A DNA stretch of 60,000 nt from Polytrichum commune (Eukaryota > Streptophyta > Polytrichopsida > Polytrichales > Polytrichaceae). Below the pieces are notes generated by a model. It ran no database searches. It saw nothing but the letters and a program-made list of their open reading frames with translations, and had not been told where the DNA came from. Shown here one piece after another: positions 49,544 through 58,266 of this stretch. The position numbers and the translations under genes were made by a program. The number at the start of each line of letters is the position of its first letter. The stretch's first letter is position 1. The stretch covers positions 51,333,169-51,393,168 of the forward strand of contig OX485806.1 of assembly GCA_950295325.1 (NCBI GenBank), given 5' to 3'.

Positions 49544-49952
49544 GCTCTTCCGAGCTCCTTGAGTTTTTTCCCCGCTCAACACAAAAGAGGAAAGAGACCA
49601 CACACAACCACCCGAGAGGGCTTAACCCCTTACCCCTCTCCTACATAATAGGACCTCATCCTATCCACTAAACCCTCACCCCTTAAACCAACAAGATAGG
49701 TCCCAATTCAAACACTTAAACCCCGAGGCCCCTTCCCTTGCTTTAACCCACAACCACTATGTTCTAAATTTCAACCCCTACTTACACTAATCTTTTAATT
49801 AACCACACCAAATAAGCCTAAGGCCTAAAACATAAATCCACACCAAGCCTCACTCTTTTTAATCATTTTTGAGGTTTCAATAATGACTTCAAATGCAATT
49901 CTAAATAAATTCTAAACATAAAACATTTATGAGCAACCATTTTGGGATCATA
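49544..49952 (-). mobile_element. 5' part of the LTR, right of the array
   Basis: This segment is homologous to the reverse complement of 55,570 to about 56,100. Shared blocks include GGCCTAAAACATAAA, CACCAAGCCTCACTCTTTTT, GCAATTCTAAATAAATTC, ATCCTATCCACTAAA and GAGGGCTTAACCCCTTACC. The solo LTR holds about 160 bp more in the middle, so one copy has an indel. The segment should contain the LTR promoter region in minus sense, but I see no TATA box I would defend. It starts directly after the last, broken satellite unit (CTTTCTCCTAGTAG). Confidence 0.8.
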
Positions 49953-51640
49953 CTTACACATGGCACGCCAAGGTGGTCCAGTTTTTCAAACATTTGACAT
50001 AGTCAAATATTATCCATGAATTTTCCATGTCCCCTCCGACTTGCATACGCTTCACAAGATCCACACCACTCCCTGGAATATGTAATGACATCTTGAAAAT
50101 GAACACTTTATCTTTGGATTGCCGTGGGAACCTATTACCATGGATGTATTTGAAACCTGAATTGTTTTTGAAGGCCATTATACTATCCATCATACCCATT
50201 CCACTACGAACAAAACGCTTCAAACCTTACACAAAATTACGACAATTTGGAGAGGCAAGAGTATTAAATTTATCCATAACCACCTCTAATGACGAACTTG
50301 CCAAGTGATGGCCTTCACCGTTTGATGGAGATTTTAGAAAATAGTATGCCAAGAATTGTTTGCTCGTTGTCAACACTAAAGCAGAGTTCTTGGCAGTGAA
50401 TGTTTTCATGACCTCTTGAGCAACGCACTTGTAAGCCATGTCCAGTGACTCACGACACGTACCTTTGGACACATGGTGGTCATGTACACCTAAATGAATA
50501 CAAGCCCTCAACATCCCAAAGGATGTGGAGTGGACGTATATTATGCAAGCATGACACAATGCAATGCACACATGTGTTGATCGACATACCTTACACTTCA
50601 CTGTTGATTTTTCAGGGACCACATTTCTCACATAAAATGGAATAGGAGTTGATCCTGCTCATTCACTGTTGTTGCGAACCCCTCCATTGCGACACATATA
50701 ATCACAATAATCATTTGGGCACTAGAGATGACTAGCACAAGAAGAACGTCTAAATAATAATCCAAAATCGTTTTTGATATTAGTTGTTTGTGTTGTGCAC
50801 CAAGGGTGTTCGTCACACATCTTGTCCATGCCATCCATGGAATGACCATACATCTTTGGGACTTCCATTGCCAAAGGGGCAACACAAAAATGTCACCATC
50901 TAAAGATAGTGGCAAGTACTTGACATCACGAATATCAATGTTGTCAAAGTCAATATTTATAATATCAAATTTAGACATTTTCCTAGACTTTGTTAGTTTC
51001 AATGCCTTGACAATATTCAAACTTGAAGATGATCCACAAGGGTGCAAAGATGGATGTTCAGATGGAGTTCCATGGTGAGCCAACCTCATATAATGTGGAC
51101 TGGAAGGGATTTTATCAACATTTACTGAGACTTTGGAAGGGGTCGGAGTTGTATTTCTAATAGAAAAATGTGACATGTCAAAAAAAACAACTGATGGACA
51201 AACTTTATCAGTAGAATAAAAAAACACAAAAATACCATCTTCAATAGAGTTTATGTTTAAAAGTGCCAACTCTTGGGATTTGGACCGTCTATATAACTGA
51301 CTCGTTCGTTAAAATGACAGTAGAAGTTTTGCATATAGGAAACAGAAAGTCCTATAACCCTAAATGTTCCCGAACCCAAAATCCATACATGACCATCCTC
51401 ACTCCAATTCTTTTGCATCAATATTGTTTATGATATATCACCATCCACAGTGTACATCTCTTGCTTCACGTACATGGTTCCTATCTGAAGATTGAACCTC
51501 AAACCAAGTAAATCCTCTAAGACACTTACATGACCACCATCCTCAAGAGGCAATGTAAAGGGCACAAACAATCCACGAGCGCGGATAATAGCCATGATTA
51601 AAGAAGAAATGAGATGCACGTCATAATGTGGACAAATGCA
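49953..51640 (-). pseudogene. Decayed, probably transposon-borne gene, cut by the giant-LTR element
   Basis: Three minus-strand frames read on from each other and look coding: about 51,640-51,280, about 51,269-50,880, and about 50,870-49,954. The last contains DKMCDEHPWC, CPNDYCDYMCRNGG, KCKVCRSTHVC and LGVHDHHVSKGTC, a Cys/His-rich region like a zinc-binding domain, then SPSNGEGHHLASSSLEVVMD and PGSGVDLVKRMQVGGDMENSW. At least two frameshifts and four in-frame stops (for example before CPNDY, after VRNNSE and after CRNFV) show that it is dead. The frame breaks off at the LTR boundary after TLACHV. I do not recognise the family with certainty; the layout of a zinc-binding part followed by a region that would precede a catalytic core suggests a DDE-type, possibly MULE-like, transposase. 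It is not a cellular gene I know. Confidence 0.5.
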
Positions 51641-53020
51641 TTTATTTGTACTAAATGTCGTATAGTAAAATACATATTTAATTGGAAACCCTAGCCACCT
51701 CCTCTAACCCATGGCACATGGGTAGGTTAAAATAATAGTTCGTATAGTCCTAATATATTCTAGAGGGGAAGGACATAGAAATTGGCAGGTGCTAAATCAC
51801 AGAAACCCTAAACTCATAAGATACAAATTCAAATAAATGGAATACAGTAAATCGTGTGGTTCATTATGGCAAATGATGATATTTAACAACAATGTTCAAA
51901 GTAACACAAAGTGAGAGCACATCATGTGAGTCAACATCAAAAAAGAAGAAAAAATCTTTTTTTTTAGTGTAGTACCAAGAAACAACTAAGGAAGTTGAGG
52001 ATGGGCAAGCGTCTATCACAAGAAGGGAAAGGCAATGTTGTAGACACAACAAGGACTTTACCATTTGAAGGAGGGTTAAAATTGTGCACTGAACAAACGG
52101 ACCAGGCGGAACTCCATATTTTTGCAGACATGGTAAGTGACTCAGATTTCAACTCCAATAATGAGACACATGTACACAACTTGTTATTTTGCATGTAATC
52201 GGTCTCTAGAAGAAACATCAGTCATCGGTCATCGGTACTTTGCTTTTAATCGTAGTATATAGCTAGAAGTTCTAGTTGAATGTCTCATGGTCAATGAAAA
52301 GTCATACAAGACCTTCAAACTTGGCAAATATTATATCTTTAATTTACTTAAACCCCTAGCTAAATCCCAACTAGCAGAACCAATCCACCTAATTAACCCT
52401 ACACCCTAACCCCTAACTACGAGCGAGTTCGGAGGTTGGAAGGAGGACAATGAGCCTATGTGGGCTGCAACATCGAGATGCAAGCTATGAGCTAGCAACC
52501 ATGAGCCAGTAGATGCGAACTGAGAACTTCGAGCCCTGGACATTGGATGGAGGGACAACAACAAGAGGTAGGTGTGCTGGCGTGAGGAAAGGGACGTGGG
52601 AATGGAGGCAAGCGTGGGGGGAGAACCGATGAGCAAAGAGTGGAGGCAACAAGCCAAGAGCTTGAAGAACCCCAAATTGTACACCCAATCGGAAGAGGGG
52701 AGGAACGATGAAAGAAAAGCCAAGAGCGAAGAATTTGGAATGAGCAACCCAATGTCCCACCAAATCCAGTGACCAAGGTATGTTTATGTTTGCATGTGTT
52801 TGTGTCTATGTGATAGAAAGATTGTGTGCGTATGTGTGTATCCGTGTGTGCATGTGTGATTGAAGTTAGATTCAACATTATACCTCACACACACTCACAT
52901 CCATACAACCTTGAACATGTGTATGCATATTTTGGAAGTCTCAAATGTGGGTGTGTATGAATCTCAATGTTCAATTTTGAGATCTAGGAATAGTCTTAGA
53001 ATAATTTGTAAAAATTTATA
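51641..53020. other. No recognisable gene
   Basis: Open stretches on both strands (for example near 51,995-52,198 and 52,400-52,880) give low-complexity or Ser/Leu/His-rich translations with no family resemblance. Between about 52,780 and 52,960 the plus strand is rich in TG, GTGTG and ATGTGTG words, a degenerate TG-rich simple-sequence tract. Nothing else is seen. Confidence 0.5.
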
Positions 53021-53385
53021 GACAAGGGGGATAGTTTATTTTTTTTAAAGTGGCAGCTCGAATTTGAGATACCACTTCTAAAAAAATGAACAATTCCCCC
53101 CTCCCCAAAAGTTTCATAGTTGATTCTAAAAAATTCCAAAAACTTCTAAAAAATCTAAAAATTTGAAAAAAGATCCTCAACAAAGAACTCAATAGTCTTA
53201 GATTTTGTGATATTTTTGATTTTTTAAAATAATTTAATTTAAATTTTTTTGTAAAACTTTCTAGCAATTAGATGGTTTAAAAAAAAGATGGCATCTCAGA
53301 TCCAAGATGCCATTTTCAAATGAATAAATGATCCCCTTTGCCTAGAAAGTTTCATAGATGGTTCAAAAAATTTCCAAAAATTCAC
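53020..53385. repeat. Two diverged hairpin-bearing direct repeats
   Basis: Two related blocks (about 53,025-53,150 and 53,270-53,385) share the order: imperfect inverted repeat, ATGAA word, CCCC-rich word, AAAGTTTCATAG, then an A-rich AAAATTTCCAAAAA type tail. The second hairpin is a perfect 9-bp stem, ATGGCATCT (53,288-53,296) with AGATGCCAT (53,305-53,313). The first pairs AAGTGG (53,048-53,053) with CCACTT (53,072-53,077), plus GCTC with GAG inside. They may be small non-autonomous element ends or a duplicated regulatory hairpin. Confidence 0.5.
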
Positions 53386-53397
53386 AAAGAAGGTGTG

Positions 53398-54000
53398 TGT
53401 GTCAAGGATGATGATATTATTGTCAGCAACACTTCAGAGAAGGACCAATTGATGGATGGCTCGGTGCTGTGGCGGGGCGCTCGAGAAAAACATGGAGCCA
53501 TACACCAAATGTTTATCGAATCATTAACTAAGCTTGGCGAAGTAGTTGTGGATGTCATTGCATTAACAAGTTCATTCTCTAAATTGTAACAAAACTAGGT
53601 GCATTTGTTCAAATTGATTTCTAAGTCTACCATATTGAAATATATGTCAATGGTGTTTGCATATGCTTCTGTTCATGTGTGTTTGAACAGTGGTTGTCAC
53701 CTTATTGTGTATGAGGCACACTCCCGTATCTTTAATGTCATTCTTGCTCCATTTTGTACATTGTCCGCTCAGCGTCCTAAAGTGCAAATACCGACACAAT
53801 CCATGGTCATGGAGGATGATGAAGAATTTGTCAAAAAAATGGCTAGAAAAACTTGTTCGAATACGTGAGTTTCTTCTTGAATTTTCTTTTAATGCTTCTA
53901 TTTTTTCATTGGCATTTCTTTGTTGTTTGCAGTGCAAAGTTGATAAAGTCATTGGACTCCACTCCAAAAGCAATGATGCTTCATGTATATGCAAAGACCA
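53398..54000 (+). pseudogene. Decayed spliced gene with a methyltransferase-like block
   Basis: The plus-strand frame reads VLWRGAREKHGAIHQMFIES, then TKLGEVVVDVIALTSS. After a stop-bearing gap of about 105 bases it resumes in the same frame with SGCHLIVYEAHSRIFNVILA and MEDDEEFVKKM. The gap starts GTAACAAAAC (53,586) and ends TTTGAACAG (about 53,693), which fits an intron. A second candidate intron, GTGAGT to TTTGCAG, spans 53,865-53,932 (68 bp, T-rich). The pair of a GD-x-V-x-D-x-x-A-x-T-(G/S)-S motif followed by G-x-x-(I/L)-x-x-E-x-D-like residues resembles motif I and the next strand of DNA N4/N6 methyltransferases, but the glycine-rich loop is eroded. It could be part of a plant mobile-element gene. 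No start codon or upstream exon was found. Confidence 0.35.
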
Positions 54001-54384
54001 TTGCTATTGTATAGGCAGCCACGTCCACACCCGTACCTCGTATGAGAACAAGGAGGTTATTATTACAATTGAAGAAATTTTTCCTCTTAGAGGCAACATA
54101 AGACCATAGTATATGAATACATTTGTTTTGGTGTTTTTTTTTATTTGATTTGACAATTGATTTGATTTTGAGAATTTTGAAAAAAAATTACCAATTTTGT
54201 TGGACACAACGTGGAGATTGCTCGATGAATGCAATGTGTTCGGTTTTGTTTTCAAAGTCCTAAACTAATTTGGTCTTCATGGGTTTCAAGTCCTTTGTCA
54301 TTGAGATCATTTATCCATTAAGGTACCTCTATTGGCATAACATTTCTTTAACAACGTGTTGGCCACTTCTATTGACTTTTGAAT
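54001..54384. other. No recognisable gene
   Basis: AT-rich sequence lies between two decayed genes that converge on it from opposite strands. Short open stretches have no recognisable content. It may hold the 3' end of the plus-strand remnant and the 3' untranslated end of the hAT remnant. Confidence 0.4.
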
Positions 54385-55569
54385 TTAAGAATCAACCTTG
54401 GCATCATCATTGTCAAATGCAAAAGGATCATTGGGAATGTCAAACTCCAAGCTCTTTCCACCATGTTTGTCGTCACTATCATTATTTAAAAGCCCCAAAG
54501 AATGTTTGTTGAATCCCATCAACAATTCATTGTTTATACCCTCATTTGCGGAGTACAAATCATCAGACATCGTCTTCATTAGATACCATGTGGCCGAATC
54601 ACAGTCCGCCCTCTCCCACGCCAATATTACATCGGTATAAATGTAAATGAAATGTTTGACCCTACCAAACTCAATTATGTGCATTTCTTTCACACAACAA
54701 AGAATAATACACTTAGGCCAATATGCATTTGGTCAAAGGGGCTAAGCATGTACCACATATGCGTACAAGATTTTACCACTTTTGGAATGGAATGTTGGCT
54801 TCCACGGCTAAAGGCATATTGGAAAACAATGATCGGGGAGAATAGGCAGTTAGTTACAAATGAACCGGTTGAGTTTGAAGAATAACCGGTTGAAGTTCAA
54901 GATTGCATGAAAATTACCGATCATTTTAGAGGAATTTAAAGAATATACCCCAATTTAATTAAGGAAAACCAAAGGATGTCAAAATGTAACCCATTGGACT
55001 TGCAAACACTAGGATCTCAACCGGTTATGCCCAAAAATCTCCCCGATCACTGTTGGAAAATATACCTTAATGTTTTGATCGCATTGACCGTCAATGCATG
55101 TGGTCAATTTCCTCATGGCGATCAAAAATCTTGATTCAATGATGACATCTTCATGGATGGTAAGGTCATCCAACAAATATTCTTCAGCCAACGTGACAAG
55201 GTTGTGAATTAAGTTAAGATGATTCGTAGGGCCAAGCACATGTTTTATTGTCACCCAAGACTTATCCATTACTGACTCCTCACCATCAAGCACTCTCAAT
55301 ACCTCCTCCAACATTCCGTGTAATTATTGCAACTAGCCTAAACTTTGTCACCACTCATTTTTGCTTTGATTTGACACACCTCAATGACGTTTTTCTTTGA
55401 TCATCAGTTTTTTGATTCAATTTGTTCATATAGGCGGCCTGATTAGGATGTATGACCGCTTATTCCAATGCATACTTGAACTTGATGAGTAAATCAATCA
55501 TTGATGGCCAATCTCATGGACCTAGGCATCTTCAATCTCAAGTTCAACGAGTAAATAAAAAAGACCAAT
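54385..55569 (-). pseudogene. hAT/DUF659 transposase remnant, C-terminal half
   Basis: Minus strand. Next to the solo LTR (about 55,560-55,420) the frame reads PSMIDLLIKFKYALE, stop, AVIHPNQAAYMN. This fits the part of DUF659 hAT transposases that follows the catalytic block (usual pattern RFAS-x-x-I-x-x-x-x-L-x-x-x-K-x-A-L). Further on, about 55,314-55,009 reads MLEEVLRVLDGEESVMDKSW, where family members have a W-x-x-V-x-x-x-L-x-L-x-D-x-E/D segment. Near 54,670-54,630, GRVKHFIYIYTDVILAWER resembles the end of the hAT dimerisation domain (VYVHTNLRL), followed by an Asp-rich tail. Stops and frame changes make it dead. hAT transposases cut and paste DNA elements in the nucleus. The 54,385-54,700 part is the least certain. 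Confidence 0.5.
55565..55569. other. Target-site duplication, left copy (CCAAT)
   Basis: CCAAT directly precedes the TATGAG end of the solo LTR and is repeated exactly after its CTCACA end (56,846-56,850). Five bases is the usual duplication length for Ty3/gypsy integration. The exact match fixes both ends of the inserted LTR. Confidence 0.85.
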
Positions 55570-56091
55570 TATGAGCCCAAAATGGTTGCTCATATTTGTT
55601 TTATGTTTAGAATTTATTTAGAATTGCATTTGGAGTGTTATTGAAACAATCAAAAGTATAAAAAGAGTGAGGCTTGGTGTGGTTTATGTTTTAGGCCTTA
55701 AGCCTATTTTGTGTGGTTAATTAGAAGCTTAGTGACATTAGGGAGCGTTTTGGTTAAGTGAGTAGTGTTTGATGAAGCAAGGGGAAGGGCCTTGGATTTA
55801 AATGTTTGAATTAGAGCATGCTCTCGTTGGTTTAGAGGGTGAGGATTTAGTGGATAGGATAAGGTCCTACTAAGTAGGAGAAGGTTAAGGGGTTTGTGGT
55901 TTGGGTGCCCTTTCTCCTTCCCTGTTCTTCCTCTCCCCTCTTCCTCTCTCTCTCTCCTCTCAAGGTTCTTGAGCTCTTAGAGCTCGGAAAATGTGTGAAT
56001 TAGGTAAGGAGGTTTTAGGGGAATTAGTGAAATTAAGTAGGGAAATTATGTAGGGGAGAGGTAAGGGGTTAAGCCCTCCTCGGGTTTATGG

Positions 56092-56119
56092 TTTTTTTTT
56101 TGTGTGTGTGTGTGTGTGT
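56092..56119 (+). repeat. T10 (TG)9 simple repeat
   Basis: A run of ten T followed by nine TG dinucleotides lies inside the solo LTR, between the part homologous to 49,560-49,952 and the 49-bp minisatellite. It marks the border of the repeat-prone slot and may itself be unstable. Confidence 0.95.
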
Positions 56120-56159
56120 ATTGTTGTAGAGAGTAGAGCTGGTTAGAGGGAGCGTAGAG

Positions 56160-56530
56160 AGTAGAGCTGCAACAGTAGTTGGATTTAGGGAGCTGCGGCA
56201 ACTGGACTTATATAGCTACAACAGTAGTTGGATTTAGGGAGTTGCGGCAGCTGGACTTGGAGAACTGCAACAGTAATTGGATGTAGGGAGTTGCGGCAGC
56301 TGGACTTATATAGCTGCAACAGTAATTGGATTAGGGAGCTGCGGCAGCTGGACTTGGAGAACTGCTACCGTAGTTGGATTTAGGGAGCTGCGGCAACTGG
56401 ACTTGGAGAACTGCTACTGTAGTTGGATTTAGGGAGCTGCGGCAGCTGGACTTATATAGTTGCAACAGTAGTTGGATTAGGGAGCTGTGGCAGCTGGACT
56501 TATAGAGCTGCAACAGAGCTGGGCTTAGGG
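56160..56530 (+). repeat. 49-bp minisatellite inside the solo LTR, about 7.5 copies
   Basis: Copies start near 56,166, 56,215, 56,264, 56,313, 56,361, 56,410, 56,459 and 56,507. A unit runs GCTGCAACAGTAGTTGGATT, TAGGGAGCTGCGGCAGCTGG, ACTTATATA. Units vary at CTTATATAG/CTTGGAGAA and GGATTTAGG/GGATTAGG. Each unit has two related half-words (GCTGCAACAG and GCTGCGGCAG), so it may have grown from a shorter duplication. It occupies the same place in the LTR as the 90-bp satellite in the other copy, but apart from GGGAGCTGC the two units do not align. Confidence 0.9.
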
Positions 56531-56845
56531 AAGATTAGAATGATGGGTTCGTTATGACTAGTCACCTAAGCTTGGAAGGATGGGTTAGCTAGATAATTAA
56601 CTATCCGTGTAATCGGGTGTGCACTTGTGTGGGGTGTTGATAAGGGATGTTAAGAGAACACTAATAGAGAAAAACATTTGTTAACGCTTGTACTCATGAT
56701 ATGGAATAAATTGGTGTAACCAAATGGATGTGTAATGTGATGGGGAGGAATGATGATGGAAGGATTAAACTAGGTAGAATATGAATGTGAGACCCACGCC
56801 CTCACCTGGACTAGGACGCATAAGGGTGGGTGGTTTGGCCTCACA

Positions 56846-56850
56846 CCAAT
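56846..56850. other. Target-site duplication, right copy (CCAAT)
   Basis: This is the exact repeat of 55,565-55,569, directly after the CTCACA terminus of the solo LTR. Confidence 0.85.
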
Positions 56851-57500
56851 GTAGGGCATTGGTGGCCTAGATGTATTTGAGAATATTCTTTGCCTTGTTC
56901 ACAACGTCGTTCATGCATAATTGTTTTCCCAATTTCTTAACAACAAGTTCAAACAAATTTGTGCCCATTCACGGCCAATATTGCTGGCATTGTTTTTCAT
57001 GGTTGCCGTGTTGATGAAACACACTTGGATGACATATTTTATATCTTCTCTGGCAATATATCAGTGGTGATGTAGTAGGGATCCCTTTAGTTACCAATTG
57101 TCTTGAGAGAACCAAAGAACATATCACCCACTAGATAACCTTACATAATGTTCATTTAAGGCTAGCGAACAACATTCTCCCATTTGTGTGAACAAATACT
57201 ATAGCTATATTTGTGGATGGATGATTTTGTCTTCAACTCCACTAATTTTTGGATATTATACCGTGCATCGACAAATAAATTTTTGCGCATTGTATGATAG
57301 GCTGGCGGTTTGCATAATTTTTTTGCCTTATTGGTTGCCTTCACGACCTCCATGAACACAAGATGGCGAACAATACTAATGGAGGTATGAACCTCATACA
57401 ACTCTTTTAAGTGACCATTTTGTATCCAACTTACATTTTTTGGAATTTTGCATGCCTTTCTTTAGACCCATATCACTTTGGAAAGGTATGCAAGTTCTGG
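56851..57500 (-). pseudogene. hAT/DUF659 transposase remnant, N-terminal half
   Basis: Minus strand. From about 57,440 to 57,162 the frame reads LYEVHTSISIVRHLVFMEV, KLCKPPAYHTMRKNLFVDAR and YSYSICSHKWENVV. In the DUF659 family the matching segments are a helix ending in A-R-x-x-x, then PP-x-Y-x-x-(L/M)-R-x-x-L, then the strand with S-I-x-S-D-G-W that carries the first catalytic acid; here SDGW has become SHKW, so that acid seems lost. Further on come MNIM, a GDMFFGS segment, INTATMKN (family pattern VTDNAxN) and, at 56,896-56,870, KAKNILKYI just before the insertion point. Several stops and at least two frameshifts are present. The N-terminal BED zinc finger was not found. Confidence 0.6.
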
Positions 57501-58210
57501 AAATCCATGTGAATACCCCTCTCCTTGTTATTGACGGTGCAAGGGACAATGAAGTAGTTTGATTATTGTTTCATGTTGGACCATGTACCACATGAAGTTT
57601 ATTGCTTGAAGTCAACTACATGGATTCTCTCATCCTCAACGTAATCATCCAAAAATTTCCTTAGAATTTTAGGCCACACACCGTTGCATCTAGAAAATAA
57701 AACTTTGACAATTGGCCCTTGATATGGACATAATGTCACCCCCCGCATCTTGCCATCATTTTTTTATATCAAAAATGGACAACCATGCAGGCCTTCCAAT
57801 ACACTAATTCCAACTTGCAAAACTTGCACTCCACACTCTTGGACGTTCAAATCCATTATCTGGACACGTACATACAATTTTGTTCATCTCACATAACAAT
57901 ACAACCCTCTACCTCTCTCCACATGCAACAAATCCTTAAAGACAATCAAAATCAATTAAAATGGATGAAAATGTTGAGTGTTAATGAATTGAGGGTTTCA
58001 TAGTTTCAATGCATTCATCTGCACTAAAAATAAAAGATCTTTTTGTACCAATAGGTAGTTTCAACCACATGCCAAGTTTATTGTGACACAAACATTGGAA
58101 TTTCTTTGAAGGTTGTCCAGTGCCACTTGCAGTCGATATGACAATCAATATAGCAACTGAATTTAACGGTCAGGATTGAGGCGATCGGCCACATGGAGTG
58201 TGAAACCCTC
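57501..58210. other. No gene recognised; possible eroded N-terminus of the hAT remnant
   Basis: On the minus strand a short coding-like stretch around 57,740-57,590 (VLFSRCNGVWPKILRKFLDD) leads towards the hAT remnant and ends at a stop. It does not show a clear BED finger. A plus-strand open stretch near 57,785-58,003 resembles nothing known. I see no RNA gene or repeat array. Confidence 0.4.
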
Positions 58211-58213
58211 TCA

Positions 58214-58266
58214 ACCTATATATAAGATGGGAGGTCTCATTGTCCTCACATTCACCCCCCCCCCCC
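58214..58266 (+). promoter_or_regulatory. TATA-like box followed by a C12 run
   Basis: TATATATAAG (about 58,217-58,226) is followed after about 30 bases by CCTCACATTCA and an uninterrupted run of 12 C (58,255-58,266). Position and spacing would fit a promoter and start region of a gene or of a decayed LTR, but no coding region of known type follows. The assignment is weak; the C12 run itself is certain. Confidence 0.3.

Larger units (their letters stand above)
3895..49952 (-). mobile_element. 5' LTR of a Ty3/gypsy-like element, expanded to about 46 kb by an internal satellite
   Basis: The two flanks of the satellite array are the two ends of one LTR. In minus-strand sense the LTR starts TATGATCCCAAAATGG (at 49,952) and ends GGTTTGGCCTCACA (at 3,895). 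The solo LTR at 55,570-56,845 has the same ends in the opposite orientation and is homologous over several hundred bases on both sides. The putative primer-binding site and gag follow the 3' end in the correct order, so this copy is read as a 5' LTR. Without the array the LTR would be about 0.8 kb. Bases next to the outer end are GTAAG in minus sense; the partner target duplication and the 3' LTR should lie left of this window. An alternative is that the array arose from ectopic events after the LTR had decayed. Confidence 0.75.
55570..56845 (+). mobile_element. Solo LTR (1,276 bp) of the same family as the giant LTR
   Basis: It starts TATGAGCCCAAAATGG and ends GGTTTGGCCTCACA, flanked by CCAAT on both sides. 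The termini are short imperfect inverted repeats (TATGAG and, reversed, TGTGAG), of the non-canonical 5'-TA...CA-3' type. No primer-binding site, gag or second LTR is attached, so it is what remains after recombination between two LTRs. It is homologous, in opposite orientation, to both flanks of the 45-kb array. Its centre contains a TG run and a 49-bp minisatellite in place of that array. It sits inside the hAT remnant; removing it together with one CCAAT brings the two halves of that reading frame into register. Confidence 0.88.

Noticed and set aside
4398-49648. Hundreds of overlapping open frames of 60-342 codons on both strands in the array
   Set aside because: They arise because 90 is divisible by 3 and the unit lacks stops in several frames. 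Every frame ends when an 89-bp unit shifts it or at the recurring GAGCGCTAG. Both strands are equally open and there is no codon bias, start context or conserved protein, so they are not genes or repeat proteins.
50628-51269. A single 213-codon minus-strand gene
   Set aside because: Only its upstream part (to about 50,880) looks coding. From there the sensible frame continues in another register (DKMCDEHPWC and onward), so the 3' part of this open frame is a shadow of the decayed gene annotated at 49,953-51,640.
52400-52880. Minus-strand open frames of up to 128 codons
   Set aside because: Three frames overlap in the same place with Ser/Leu/His-rich content and no family resemblance; the TG-rich plus strand explains the open frames.
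55570-56845. DNA transposon with terminal inverted repeats
   Set aside because: The terminal inverted match is only about 6 bp, the target duplication is 5 bp, and the same ends adjoin a primer-binding site and gag in the other copy. An LTR explains all of this better.
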